Source: JAHQVI01 sp963727575
GTDB lineage: Bacteria; Pseudomonadota; Alphaproteobacteria; Rhizobiales; Rhodomicrobiaceae
Direction of reading: 5' to 3'
DNA: 64,000 nucleotides
Assembly (NCBI GenBank): GCA_963727575.1
Contig: CAVSIA010000035.1
Coordinates: 1-64,000, forward strand
Shown: positions 1 to 8,594 of the stretch, in pieces
Layout of the letters: each line of letters begins with the position of its first letter
Position numbering within the stretch: the first letter of the stretch is position 1
The notes under the pieces: generated by a model
The model's database searches: none
Seen by the model: the letters and a program-made list of their open reading frames with translations, nothing else
Told to the model about the DNA's origin: nothing
Program-made: the position numbers and the translations under genes

Positions 1-355
1 AGGTTTGTCGGACGCCTGCGTGATGGACGCGCCAGACGCGCTCCCGGCAGGCGTCCTGAGCAGCAGCGGTCGCCGAGGCAGGAAATCGTGGGGCAATGGT
101 CAAGGTGGAGCAGCGGTGGACGGCGACTTCAACAATCGTGGCGTCGACGACGGTCGCCAGATCGCATCGGTTCCAGGGGGGCCCCCGCGCTGCTTTTTGA
201 CGCCTCGACTTCTTCCGCCTTACTGAATGGAATGTTGGTCTGGTGACGTTGTGATGGCCATGGCCAACGACGCGCGAGGCGTCTTCGTAGCTAGCTGGTG
301 CTGTTGCCGGTCGTTAGGCTTGGCAATCAGCTGCGGTATCATTGCTTGGTGCCGG
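1..355. other. Non-coding flank, no gene recognised
   Basis: I see no convincing gene here. Short open frames exist on the plus strand but have no recognisable protein features or ribosome binding site. The stretch ends at the 11-base inverted repeat that bounds the IS91-type remnant. Confidence 0.4.
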
Positions 356-419
356 CTAAGTGGGCTCATGAGGTGTCGAGCTGGATGATTGGAGTGAGGG
401 GCGCTCTATAATAGGAGCG

Positions 420-1588
420 TGCTGCCTAATGTGACGATCCGGATGACGATCATGCGGCCGCCGCAGCGGGGACAGGGGGAAGGCAGCACGTCCGGCATGG
501 CGGGTTTGGTGGTTCGCTCGTCGTCGGGTTCTTTCTCTCGGCGCGCCATGGCAAGGAATCCACGAGCCTTGCGCGATCATGGTGGTGCGATCGCCATTGG
601 CGAGCAGGCCGACAACCGCGGATGCGCTGGAAGCCTATGGACAGCGGATGAATCAGGAAACGTCTGATCAAACCATGCGTCCGCCAGCGTCATGGGCCTG
701 GTGCCGTCCTGTGCCTTCTACCCTAGAGCCCAAATAAGCGAAGCTGACGCCGTCGGCGTCGGCGGCGATCAGCCGCGGGCCTGATATGGCGACACGGTGG
801 GTATAGCGGCTGGGACAGGCGGGGACTGGTCGGGGGCCGCTGAACGGGGCCTTGGCAAAGACCACCTCATCGGCGCGGTGCTGCCGCTTGAGGCAGGCGG
901 CGTAGGTATGGTCCTCGGCCAGCCCCTGGTGTCCGCCGAAGAAGGCGAGCCGGCCCCGCATGGGCTGTGGTGGACAGCACGAGAGAACAGCCCGGCGGAA
1001 CAGGCGCGAGAGCACCTGCACCGAGAGGCAATAAAAGCTGGGCCGGCAGGCGATCGATCTCAATATGTTGGCGGACAGGCCGCCGTCGGGGACTACTATA
1101 TGCACATGCGGATGATGCGTCATCGCCGAGCCCCATGTGTGCAGCACGGCGGTGATACCGATCTTTGCGCCGAGATGTTTGGCATCGGCGGCGATGGTGA
1201 GCGTGGTCTCGGCGGCCGCCTTGAACAGGAGGTCGTAGATCACCGCCTTGTTCTGCCGGGCGATGTCGGCGACCGGCGCGGGCAGCGTGAACACCAGGTG
1301 GAAATAGCCCACCTCGAGTAGTTCCGCCTCGCGTTCGGCGAGCCATTTGCGCGCCGCTGCCCCCTGACACTTCGGGCAGTGGCGATTCCGGCAGCTATTA
1401 AAACTGACGGCCATATGCGCGCAGCCTTCGCACTGCGCGACATGACCGCCGAGCGCTGCGGTGCGGCAGCGCTCGATCGCGGACATCACCTTCAACTGAC
1501 CAAGGCTGACATGGCCGCGATTGGCCGCACGCCATGCGGGGCCGTGGTCGCGGAAGACGTCCGCAACCTCCAACGCTGGACGAGCCAC
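420..1588 (-). pseudogene. IS91-family transposase, frameshifted
   Basis: Rolling-circle transposase of the IS91 family, broken. It would start at a GTG at 1588, 14 bases after the integrase stop. Reading minus-strand: an N-terminal zinc-binding domain (CxxC then CRNRHCPKC, about residues 45-75), the HUH histidine motif HHPHVHIVVPDGG, and SRYTHRVAIS before the catalytic region. After FAY near 745 the frame is lost. The continuation is found in other frames: RRFLIHPLSIGF near 620-665, and a C-terminal zinc knuckle CPRCGGRMIVIRIV near 435-476. At least two indels separate these parts, so no full-length protein can be made. Confidence 0.85.
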
Positions 1589-1601
1589 GGCCGGCAGGCC
1601 G

Positions 1602-2519
1602 CTATGCCGGCTCCGTTTGCCTGCGCCGCGTCTTGGACTTTCCGCCCTTCCCGGACAGTCGTCCGATCGGGCTTTTGACCGCGGCAATGATGCCGGTCGC
1701 CACGCGCGTGTAGTGCGCTGTCGTGTTGAGCTTTTCGTGCCCCAAAAGGGCCTGGATAATCCGGATGTCGGTGCCGTCCTCAAGCAGATGGGTGGCAAAG
1801 CTGTGCCAGAGGGAATGGAAGGTGACGGGCTTGCGGATGCCGGCCGCTTTGACCGTCTGCTGGAACAACCGCGAGAGTTGCCGCCTGCCGAGATTGGCTG
1901 ACTGCCGGCTTGGAAACAGCAGGCGCTCTTCTTTCGGCACACCCGCATCGTATTTTGTCGGACGCTTGACCCACCATTGACGCAGGATGGCGAGAACCTC
2001 CAGAGGCAGCATGACGTTGCGATCCTTGCGGCCCTTGGACTGGACGATGCGGATAATGTCCTGGGCACTGTCGATGTCGCGCGCCTTCAGCCGGACGACC
2101 TCACCGATCCTGAGCCCGCAGCCGTAGGCCAGCGAGAGCATCGCCTGCAGCCTCAGCGTTTTGGCTGCGGCCAGGAGGCGCTCGACCTCATCCGGGCTCA
2201 TCACCAAGGCGATCTTGCGAGGATCTCGAACCGAATAGAACTCAGCGGCCAGCTCATGCCGGCGCAGCGTCACGCGGAAGAGGAACTTCACGCCCGTCAC
2301 GATGCCGTTGCGGTTGCCGATGCTGATGCCGCTCTCGGCCAGATCCAGCTGAAACCGGCGGATATCGTCTGCGGTCGCCGTCTCGGGCGAGTGCTTGAGG
2401 AACGCGGCGAACCGCTTGCAGCTTCTGATGTAGCCTTGCTGCGTATGTGGGCCCAGATGACGCCCGGTCATGTCATCGATCATGCGTAGACGCAGTAGGC
2501 TGATCGTATCCGTACTCAT
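1602..2519 (-). CDS. IS91-associated tyrosine recombinase, probably inactive
   Basis: Phage-integrase-type tyrosine recombinase, about 305 residues, of the kind encoded next to IS91 transposases. The ATG at 2519 is chosen because AGGAG (2526-2530) sits six bases upstream; a longer upstream start at 2555 is unlikely. The N-terminal half is a SAM-like core-binding domain. The catalytic half shows arginine I in GCGLRIGEVVRL, the lysine region SKGRKDRN, the box HSLWHSFATHLL, GHEKLNTT, and the tyrosine in AHYTRVA. In the family the HxxR box carries the second catalytic arginine; here the codon is TGG (tryptophan), one C-to-T change from CGG. The enzyme is therefore probably inactive unless the base is a sequencing error. 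Confidence 0.85.
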   Translation of the reverse strand: MSTDTISLLRLRMIDDMTGRHLGPHTQQGYIRSCKRFAAFLKHSPETATADDIRRFQLDLAESGISIGNRNGIVTGVKFLFRVTLRRHELAAEFYSVRDPRKIALVMSPDEVERLLAAAKTLRLQAMLSLAYGCGLRIGEVVRLKARDIDSAQDIIRIVQSKGRKDRNVMLPLEVLAILRQWWVKRPTKYDAGVPKEERLLFPSRQSANLGRRQLSRLFQQTVKAAGIRKPVTFHSLWHSFATHLLEDGTDIRIIQALLGHEKLNTTAHYTRVATGIIAAVKSPIGRLSGKGGKSKTRRRQTEPA

Positions 2520-2593
2520 AAAAAACTCCTGTTCGGATCGAGGTTGACACCTCAATCTCAGAACCGGAGTTCCACGATTGTCAGCCCACTTAG

Positions 2594-3148
2594 CGCGTCC
2601 GGGCGATCACGGGGACCGGCCGCCGCAAATATCGCGGCAGCGATTTAGTGCTAGGGCACCACAGCGGTCGCCTATCGCTCAGCGCACGAATGGCTGCTTT
2701 CGGGCGCAGTGTAGTCGCAGCTATTCGGGAGCGGTGTTCTTCCGCGGTGATTGGCTGTTTTCTACCGAAATCCGGCTGCCGTCAGTCGCTTTTGCTGGCG
2801 CCCCCTGTCATCGGCTGTGACAAATTCCGAGCACCTGCGCACCTCCTCGGATGTGGCCCGCGGGTTAGCATGGATTCCGTCCCAGCAATTCGTTGTGAAT
2901 TTGACTTAAGTAACTTTCTATTTCCAATTTCAAAGCAAAATCAAGCACGTCACCGCCTCTCGTGCTCTGTTTGGTGACCTTTTCTGGAATTTGGTTTCCT
3001 TACAGATCGATGCGGCGGCGGACTACGCACGTGGCGCGTTTTGTCGAGGAACACAGGTTAAGCCGACAAGGTCGTTTTTCGGGCGAGCGCTCGGGCTGTG
3101 TTGGCGGATATCTGCGCACGAAACACATTACCAATCAGGGACCGTCAC
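2594..3148. other. Intergenic region upstream of the HU-like gene
   Basis: No gene recognised. The last 300 bases are clearly richer in A+T than the surroundings (for example 2890-2945) and contain TTGACT at 2901, a possible -35 hexamer, but no convincing -10 at proper spacing. It probably holds the promoter of the HU-like gene. Confidence 0.4.
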
Positions 3149-3517
3149 ATGGCCACAGAGCGCAAAGCGACCACTAAACCGGCTTCCAAGCCGGCAGCCT
3201 CCAAAGCGGCAGCTGCGAAAGCGGCAGCTCCCAAACCGACAATCACGCTGAAAAGCATCACTGGGGATCTTGCTGAGAAATATGAACTCAGCAAAAAGGA
3301 CGCGAACCTGCTGATGAACGACTTTGTCGCGCAGGTGGTCAAAAATCTGAAGAAGGGCAACCGCATACGGATCGCCGGTCTCGGCAGCCTCCAGGTCCGC
3401 AAGCACGCCGCGCGCAAGGGCCGCAATCCGGCAACCGGCGAGACCATGAAGATCCGGGCGAAAAAGAAGGTCGCCTTCCGCGCCGCCAAGGAACTGAAAG
3501 AAGCGGTCGGAACATAA
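3149..3517 (+). CDS. HU-family DNA-binding protein with basic N-terminal tail
   Basis: Histone-like nucleoid protein of the HU/IHF family, 122 residues. The start at 3149 is chosen because CAGGGA lies a proper distance upstream, and because the upstream in-frame residues do not resemble the family. Residues 1-33 form a low-complexity tail of Lys, Ala, Pro and Ser (ATERKATTKPASKPAAS). The HU fold follows, with GNRIRIAGLGSLQVRKHAARKGRNPATGETMKI split over residues 73-107; the ARKGRNPATGE arm is the DNA-binding beta ribbon. An N-terminal histone-H1-like tail is less usual than a C-terminal one. It stands alone, followed by a hairpin. Confidence 0.9.
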   Translation: MATERKATTKPASKPAASKAAAAKAAAPKPTITLKSITGDLAEKYELSKKDANLLMNDFVAQVVKNLKKGNRIRIAGLGSLQVRKHAARKGRNPATGETMKIRAKKKVAFRAAKELKEAVGT

Positions 3518-3536
3518 TCGCGGGGCCATCGAATGG

Positions 3537-3562
3537 CAGTGATGCCGCCGGAGGCATCACTG
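3537..3562. terminator. Hairpin between HU-like gene and RecD-like remnant
   Basis: Perfect 10-base stem (cagtgatgcc / ggcatcactg) with a six-base loop, about 20 bases after the HU-like stop codon and overlapping the end of the convergent RecD-like pseudogene. No T-run follows, so intrinsic termination is possible but not certain. Confidence 0.5.
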
Positions 3563-4215
3563 CGCGCTCGGTGCATTCAGCCGCTCGCGCAGCGTCGACC
3601 AGCGGCGCCGGCCACGGCTGTTACGCATCGCCATGGCAATGGCCTTTTTGTCCGACAATGACGACCAGCCGCTTTCCGCGGGTGATGCCGGTATAGATCA
3701 GGTTCCTGGCCAGCATCGTGTAGTGCTGCGTCAGGATCGACACCATGACGGCCGGATATTCTGAGCCTTGCGATTTGTGGATCGTAGCGGCGAAGCCGGC
3801 GTCACTTCATCGAGCTCACCGAAGGGATAGGTGACCGGGCGGCTGTCGACGTCGATGGTCAGCTCGAATTCTCCCTGGTCGATGGCGGCGACGAAGCCGA
3901 GATCGCCATTGAAGACGTGGCGGTCATAATTGTTCTCGGTCTGCATCACCTTGTCGCCGACGCGGAATACGAAGCCGAAGCGCTCGACAGAGGAGCGCTT
4001 GGTCTCGCCGGATCGATCGCCTCCTGCAGCGCCTGTTCAGCGCCCGAGTGCCTGCGCTGCCGCGATTCATCGGACAGAGCACCTGGACGTCGCATATCGG
4101 CTCGAGGTCGAAATGGGCGGAATGCGTTCGGCCACCACCTTGACGATCTCGGCCGCCGCGTCCAGCGTTTGGTGTCGCTTTCCCCCGATGGACATGCTTC
4201 ACCTGCATCGTCCCG
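3557..4215 (-). pseudogene. RecD-like DNA helicase, C-terminal remnant
   Basis: C-terminal fragment of a RecD2/TraA-type superfamily 1 helicase, frameshifted several times. Recognisable pieces on the minus strand: DVQVLCPMNRGSAGTRALN (about 4050-4110), the motif region VMQTENNYDRHVFNGDLGFVA with ELDEVT (about 3805-3955), and the family's usual C-terminal end near 3557-3660, where codons corresponding to VGQKKAIAMAMRN can be read only if one A is added in the A-run near 3650. The N-terminal ATPase half (Walker A) is absent. It is a relic, possibly of a conjugative element, given the small DNA-binding gene beside it. Confidence 0.75.
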
Positions 4216-4238
4216 TCGCCGCTTCGTGGCCCAGCCCT

Positions 4239-4427
4239 TTAACCCTTCTGGCCGGGTTCAGTGGCTTCGTGCTCCGCAAGCCACTTGCGCACAATGAGAT
4301 AAATCAAATTAGAAATCGAGCGACTCTCACGAGCAGCGATCACCCTGAGCTTTTCCAGGACCTCATCGTCCAGGCGAACGCTAACTGGATGAATGCGTTT
4401 TGGTGGATGCGTATTAGATGTCGGCAT
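4239..4427 (-). CDS. Small ribbon-helix-helix (CopG-like) DNA-binding protein
   Basis: A 62-residue protein with a CopG/Arc-type fold: the strand IHPVSVRLDDEVLEKLRVIA followed by helices ARESRSISNLIYLIVRKWL, then a charged tail. Proteins of this size and fold are plasmid copy regulators, antitoxins or relaxosome proteins. No toxin partner is visible beside it. It lies just upstream of the RecD-like remnant on the same strand, so it may be a leftover of the same mobile element. Confidence 0.65.
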   Translation of the reverse strand: MPTSNTHPPKRIHPVSVRLDDEVLEKLRVIAARESRSISNLIYLIVRKWLAEHEATEPGQKG

Positions 4428-4675
4428 AGTGACGACATTGTAGTGAGATGGCGTTGACCATCCACTCGTCTCCGTGTATCAATTTGACTCCAAATGAAGT
4501 GATATGTAGTGAGTTAGAGGCTGACAGTGTTCCCCAGAGCAACTGTTGCGAAATCGGTGCGAGGGAACTGCGGCTTGGCTGCTCCGCCATCCTAAAGTTG
4601 TGGGCGCTTGTTGGCATCTCAGGCTGAGTTTGGCGCGCCGCTAAGTCCGGGCCGACGCTCGACAACACGCCTCTA

Positions 4676-4933
4676 ATGCGAATATCCGATGCGAGCGGTA
4701 ACCGAGTGACAATGACCAGCAAAGATTGCGAATGTGAAATCGTCCAGAAGTTGGGCGTTCCCCTCTGCGAATGTCGTCTCACCATCGAACTTGTGTGCAG
4801 CCTTTTACAAACGATGACATGGAGGAATACGGGGCGGCATCTCGCGCCAGAACTTGCGGAAATCCGCCGTCTCCTTACCGATTGCGAGCAAAGACTTGAG
4901 GTCATGAATTTGCGGCTGAAGGAGATCATCTAG
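4676..4933 (+). CDS. Hypothetical short protein ending at the IS insertion site
   Basis: Possible 85-residue protein of unknown function. The C-terminal part (TIELVCSLLQT ... LAEIRRLLTDCEQRLEVMNLRLKEII) looks like amphipathic helix or coiled coil. The TAG stop is formed by the CTAG that served as the IS1380 target, so the stop predates the insertions. No clear ribosome binding site precedes the first ATG; a later start is possible. It may not be a real gene. Confidence 0.35.
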   Translation: MRISDASGNRVTMTSKDCECEIVQKLGVPLCECRLTIELVCSLLQTMTWRNTGRHLAPELAEIRRLLTDCEQRLEVMNLRLKEII

Positions 4934-6152
4934 TGTCCTGATTCAGAAGTTCCTATCCAGCTGAGGCATGCACATCGAGGGTGCGGCGGCAAAAGCGCTC
5001 GATGCTTGCCAGTATATCATCGGCGGACTTGGTCCATCGTAGCGGCTTCGGATTTGCGTTCTGCTGACGGATGAAGGCCTCGATCGCCGCGATCAGTTGC
5101 TTGACCGACGTGTGAGCGCCTCGCTTGATCTGCTTTTCGGCCAACAGCGAGAAGAAACGCTCGACCTGATTGATCCACGATGACGATGTCGGGGTGAAGT
5201 GCGCGTGCCAGTGCGCCCGCTTGGCGAACCAATCGCGGATCAGCTTTGTCTTGTGGCTCGAGGCGTTGTCCATCACGACATGCACGTCGAGACCGGCAGG
5301 CACATTGCGCTCCACTTCGTCGAGGAACTTGCGGAACTCCTGTGCGCGATGGCGCGGCATGCATGTGCCGATCACGCTGCCCGCCTTCACGTCTGTCTCG
5401 GCCGTCACGGCGGCAATGAAGCCTGCAAAGAGCGTTGTTGTGCCGTGGCGCTCATAGTCGTGGGTGCGCCTCTCCACCTGACCGGGACGCATCGGCAGAA
5501 GCGGCTGCGTTCGATCAAGGGCTTGTATCTGGCTCTTTTCATCGACGCAGATCACCAGCGCCTTGTCTGGCGGAGCGAGATATAGCCCCACAATGTCGCG
5601 CACCTTCTCGACGAATTGCGGATCGGTCGACAGCTTGAACGTCTCGGTGCGATGCGGCTGCAAGCAGAAGGCCTGCCAGATCCGATGCACGGACGACGCC
5701 GATATGCCCGACGCCTTCGCCATGCCGCGCGTGCTCCAATGTGTCGCGTCCGAGGGCTTTGCCTCGAGCGTTTTGGTAACAATTTCCTCGATACGGTCAT
5801 CGCCGATCTTGCGTGGCGCACCGCATCTTGGCTCGTCGTCGAGGCCATCGAGACGATGCCTGGCGAACCGCTCGCGCCACAGCCGGACGGTCTGACGCGT
5901 AACGCCCACCCCAGACGCGATCTCGCAGTTGTTCTCCCCGTCCGCCGCGCGCAGGATGATCTCCGCGCGCTGTGCATCCGCGCGCGTAATCTTGCGACGG
6001 CGGACACGGCCATTGAGCATGGCTTGCTCATCCGCACTCAGCTGGATCGGGCTCGGTTTTCCACTCGCCATCATCGCTCCCAGGGAATCGCTGATCCAAT
6101 ACAGGGAATCACGACGACGAATAACTGGCTAGAAATTTCCGAAACAGGACAC
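4933..6152 (-). mobile_element. IS630-family insertion sequence, intact
   Basis: Complete element of about 1220 bases with imperfect terminal inverted repeats (gtgtcctgattcagaagttc at 4933 against gtgtcctgtttcggaaattt read inward from 6152) and the TA target duplication typical of IS630 at 4931-4932 and 6153-6154. It is inserted in the TA of the CTAG that marks the left end of the adjacent IS1380 copy. It therefore arrived after the IS1380. Confidence 0.92.
4953..6074 (-). CDS. IS630-family transposase
   Basis: Full-length DDE transposase of 373 residues, cut-and-paste type. N-terminal helix-turn-helix part (GVTRQTVRLWRERFARHRLD, about residues 55-75) with an adjacent Arg-rich linker, then the DDE core: first Asp in VICVDEKSQIQAL, second Asp in VHVVMDNASSHKT, and Glu in WINQVERFFSLL. 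The gene fills the element between the inverted repeats and shows no frameshift. It is probably active. Confidence 0.95.
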   Translation of the reverse strand: MMASGKPSPIQLSADEQAMLNGRVRRRKITRADAQRAEIILRAADGENNCEIASGVGVTRQTVRLWRERFARHRLDGLDDEPRCGAPRKIGDDRIEEIVTKTLEAKPSDATHWSTRGMAKASGISASSVHRIWQAFCLQPHRTETFKLSTDPQFVEKVRDIVGLYLAPPDKALVICVDEKSQIQALDRTQPLLPMRPGQVERRTHDYERHGTTTLFAGFIAAVTAETDVKAGSVIGTCMPRHRAQEFRKFLDEVERNVPAGLDVHVVMDNASSHKTKLIRDWFAKRAHWHAHFTPTSSSWINQVERFFSLLAEKQIKRGAHTSVKQLIAAIEAFIRQQNANPKPLRWTKSADDILASIERFCRRTLDVHASAG

Positions 6153-6155
6153 TAG

Positions 6156-7767
6156 CCCGATCTATTCACGGCGGTGAGAATTCGCTGAACGTATCAGCGC
6201 TCATGTGCATCTTGGCAGATTACCGGCGCGGATGCATCCCGCTTGAGATTGGCGGCCGGCAAGGCGTTTTTTGCGGTTAAAGGGGTGGGCTCGTTCGGGG
6301 GCATCGGCGCCCCGGCGTTCAGGTGACGAGCCGCGGCAGCCGGCCAAGGACGGCCCTCAAAATGGGTTGGTAGGGACAGGCGGTCGGCAGGTGCAGCCGG
6401 ATCTGGGTTTTCATCTCGACCACCCGGGCGGCGACCTTGATCAGACGTAGGCGCAGAGTATCGAACTGCGCAACGCGCCAGATCGAGCGTTTCGGCATCA
6501 TGGCGCGCAGCCGCCACATCAGCCAATAAGCGCCCGCATGCAGGAACAGGCGGAACTGGTTGGCGGTCGCTTTTGAGCATGACGTGCGATCGGCGGCGAG
6601 ATGGGTCTTCCAGGATTTGATATGGTTCTCGGCTATGCCGCGTCGGCAGTAGAGGTCTTCGTAGAGCGCCTTGGCCCGGCCGCCGGCGAGATTGGTGACG
6701 ATGAAGCGGGTATCGGTGCCTTGCTCGCCGGCTTCGACCCGCGCGATGATGCGTTCGACCCGGCTCCAGCTCTTTGCGCCATCGAAGAAGTCCTTGAAGC
6801 GGCGCAGCTTGGCCGTCTTCGCTCCGGCCTCGAAACGGGCTTTGGTGCTGGCTTCCAACTCTTCGATATGGCGGCGCAAGGTCGTGGTCGGCGCGACGCC
6901 GAGGATGAAGTCAAGCCCCCTCGCCCGGCAGACGTCGATCACCTCGGGACAGCAATAATGGCTGTCGGCCCGGATCAGGATCCGGGTGCTTGGCCAGTTG
7001 GCGCGGATCGCACGGAGCAGACGGCGCAGGAACGCGCCGATCTCGGTGCCTTTGGGGCGCTTGGCCGGACGCAGCATGGCGGTCACGAACCGCCCATCAC
7101 CGTCAAACACGACCATTGGCTGGAAGCCATATTCGTCGTGATGAGCATTGAACAAGCGTAATTGCTGGCCGCCATATGCGGCATCGAACGTATCGTCGAT
7201 ATCCAGCACGATGCTGTTGGGCACCCGCCGGAAGGAGGCGCAGTAGAGATCAACCAGCGCCTGCCCCATGCGCAGCAGCGAACGGCGATCAGGCAGGTTC
7301 TCCAGGCGCGAGAGTGTGGGCTGCGAGGCAAGATCTGCGCCGGATGGCAGCGCGCCCTGCGCCAGCTTGAACGCCGGATCAGATCGTAAGCGCGATGCAT
7401 CGTTGCCGTCCTCATAGCCGGCGGAGATCATCAGCATGCGGAACCGGATCATATCGGCGAGGCCGTGGACGACCTGATTTTGTGCCCGTGGATCCGCGAT
7501 GCAGCCCGCCAGACGTTCGGCCACGTCAAGGCGTTGCTCGACCTCTCGCAAAACCAAAACGCCTGCGTCCGACGACAAAGCCCCACCGTCAAAACGCGCC
7601 ACGACCGGTTTGCCAAAAACCGGTGACAGACCAGGCAACGGCAGCATAGGATCGATCATGGCGGGTGGGCTCCCTGCGAAAATGGCGCGGATCGGCTTTA
7701 GCAACCAAATCCTAAGCCATCTCAAAGGCTTGAGCTACACCCGCCAAACCACCGTGAATTTTCCGGG
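6156..7767 (-). mobile_element. IS1380-family insertion sequence, copy 1 (intact)
   Basis: About 1612 bases bounded by imperfect inverted repeats (cccgatctattcacggcggt at the left, cccggaaaattcacggtggt inward from the right) and by CTAG on both sides (6152-6155 and 7768-7771), the four-base target duplication of this family. The left CTAG was later split by the IS630. A second copy lies at 28966-30545 in the same orientation and is otherwise essentially identical by eye except for a 32-base deletion. Confidence 0.92.
6319..7659 (-). CDS. IS1380-family transposase
   Basis: DDE transposase of 446 residues. The ATG at 7659 (MIDPMLPLPGLSPVF) is preferred because GGGAG lies upstream; an in-frame ATG at 7725 is less likely. 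Family landmarks: VVARFDGGALSSDAGVLVLREVE near the N-terminus, IVLDIDDTFDAAYG (first Asp), ILIRADSHYCCPEV (second Asp), and the Tyr/Glu-containing region CRRGIAENHIKSWKTHLAADRTS. No frameshift, so this copy can serve as the source of transposase for the broken second copy. Confidence 0.94.
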   Translation of the reverse strand: MIDPMLPLPGLSPVFGKPVVARFDGGALSSDAGVLVLREVEQRLDVAERLAGCIADPRAQNQVVHGLADMIRFRMLMISAGYEDGNDASRLRSDPAFKLAQGALPSGADLASQPTLSRLENLPDRRSLLRMGQALVDLYCASFRRVPNSIVLDIDDTFDAAYGGQQLRLFNAHHDEYGFQPMVVFDGDGRFVTAMLRPAKRPKGTEIGAFLRRLLRAIRANWPSTRILIRADSHYCCPEVIDVCRARGLDFILGVAPTTTLRRHIEELEASTKARFEAGAKTAKLRRFKDFFDGAKSWSRVERIIARVEAGEQGTDTRFIVTNLAGGRAKALYEDLYCRRGIAENHIKSWKTHLAADRTSCSKATANQFRLFLHAGAYWLMWRLRAMMPKRSIWRVAQFDTLRLRLIKVAARVVEMKTQIRLHLPTACPYQPILRAVLGRLPRLVT

Positions 7768-7831
7768 CTAGCTCTTTGTCATGCATCAATTTTACCAAGC
7801 TCCGGCTGAAGCCTCCATTTGGATCGATGCA

Positions 7832-8404
7832 CTAATGCCGGCAACCGGCAGGCGCATCGGCTCCCCGGCCGGGCCTGAACTTGTCCTCCATCACCTCGAT
7901 GAGACGCTCGTAGACCGCCTTCTCCCCGATCGGAAAGGTGACGCTGAAAATGTTGATCATGCGATTGCCGCAGGAGAACATCACCTTCTGGTAGTAGATG
8001 GTCTCGCCGCGATAGCCGGAGAGCACGAACCAGCTTTGGCCTTTCGGGCTGTAGTCCAGCGCGTCATAGCCGCCGAAATCGCCGAGCAGGGTCGAGCGGT
8101 AGCTGGCCAGCGTGAAGCCGTCGTCATTGTCGACGCCGGAGACGACCAGCTTGGCCTTCTTATCGGGCGACACGAAGGTCTTGGGCTCGCCGCCGGCAGC
8201 AATGGCGTCGGGTTGGAAATAGGCGGACGGGTAATAGAGCGCGTAACCGAAATCGTCGCTCTTATAGGTCGTCCAGCCGTCCTCCGGCATTTCGGTATAT
8301 GTCTTCGCGTGGACCGGCCCGTCGGCGACCGATCCGGCCATAAAGACTGCGAATGTGGCGGCAAGCGCCCTTGCCCCAATGCTCCTGCGGATTCCGAACT
8401 GCAT
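7832..8404 (-). CDS. Secreted hypothetical protein
   Basis: A 190-residue protein of unknown function. An N-terminal signal peptide (Arg-rich start, hydrophobic ALAATFAVFMAG, cleavage near PVHA at about residue 33) points to the periplasm. The mature part holds YKSDDFGYALYYPSAYFQPD and a SWFVLSGYRGETIYYQKVMFS segment and looks like a compact beta-rich domain found in uncharacterised alphaproteobacterial proteins. AGAAGGAGAG lies just before the ATG. Its end is about 60 bases from the IS1380 copy, so the gene itself is intact. Confidence 0.75.
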   Translation of the reverse strand: MQFGIRRSIGARALAATFAVFMAGSVADGPVHAKTYTEMPEDGWTTYKSDDFGYALYYPSAYFQPDAIAAGGEPKTFVSPDKKAKLVVSGVDNDDGFTLASYRSTLLGDFGGYDALDYSPKGQSWFVLSGYRGETIYYQKVMFSCGNRMINIFSVTFPIGEKAVYERLIEVMEDKFRPGRGADAPAGCRH

Positions 8405-8594
8405 CTCGCTCTCCTTCTCCTAAGCCTCCAGGCCGCTATCTGCTCCGGCGGCGCGGTCCTTCGTTGGCTGAACTGGTCGCAGTCACGAGAGGCGGCTCGG
8501 AAAAGTTTCAGCGGCGCGAGATTTTGCCGCGCGCCGTCATACGATCCGGGCCATGCTATCGAAAAGGACGCGATTGGAGTGGGGGAGGGTGGCC

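Larger units (their letters stand above)
356..2593 (-). mobile_element. IS91-family element remnant with integrase gene
   Basis: A two-gene unit on the minus strand, tyrosine recombinase followed by IS91-type (HUH, Y2) transposase, the layout of the integrase-carrying IS91 subgroup. The same 11 bases occur inverted at the two ends: ctaagtgggct at 356-366 and agcccacttag at 2583-2593. Both genes are damaged: the recombinase lacks a catalytic arginine and the transposase is frameshifted. The element is probably immobile on its own. The exact ends are inferred from the inverted repeat; IS91 elements usually lack long terminal repeats. Confidence 0.7.

Noticed and set aside
2901..2930. TTGACT followed by A+T-rich sequence as promoter of the HU-like gene
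   Set aside because: No -10 hexamer at 16-18 base spacing; kept only as a remark in the intergenic entry.
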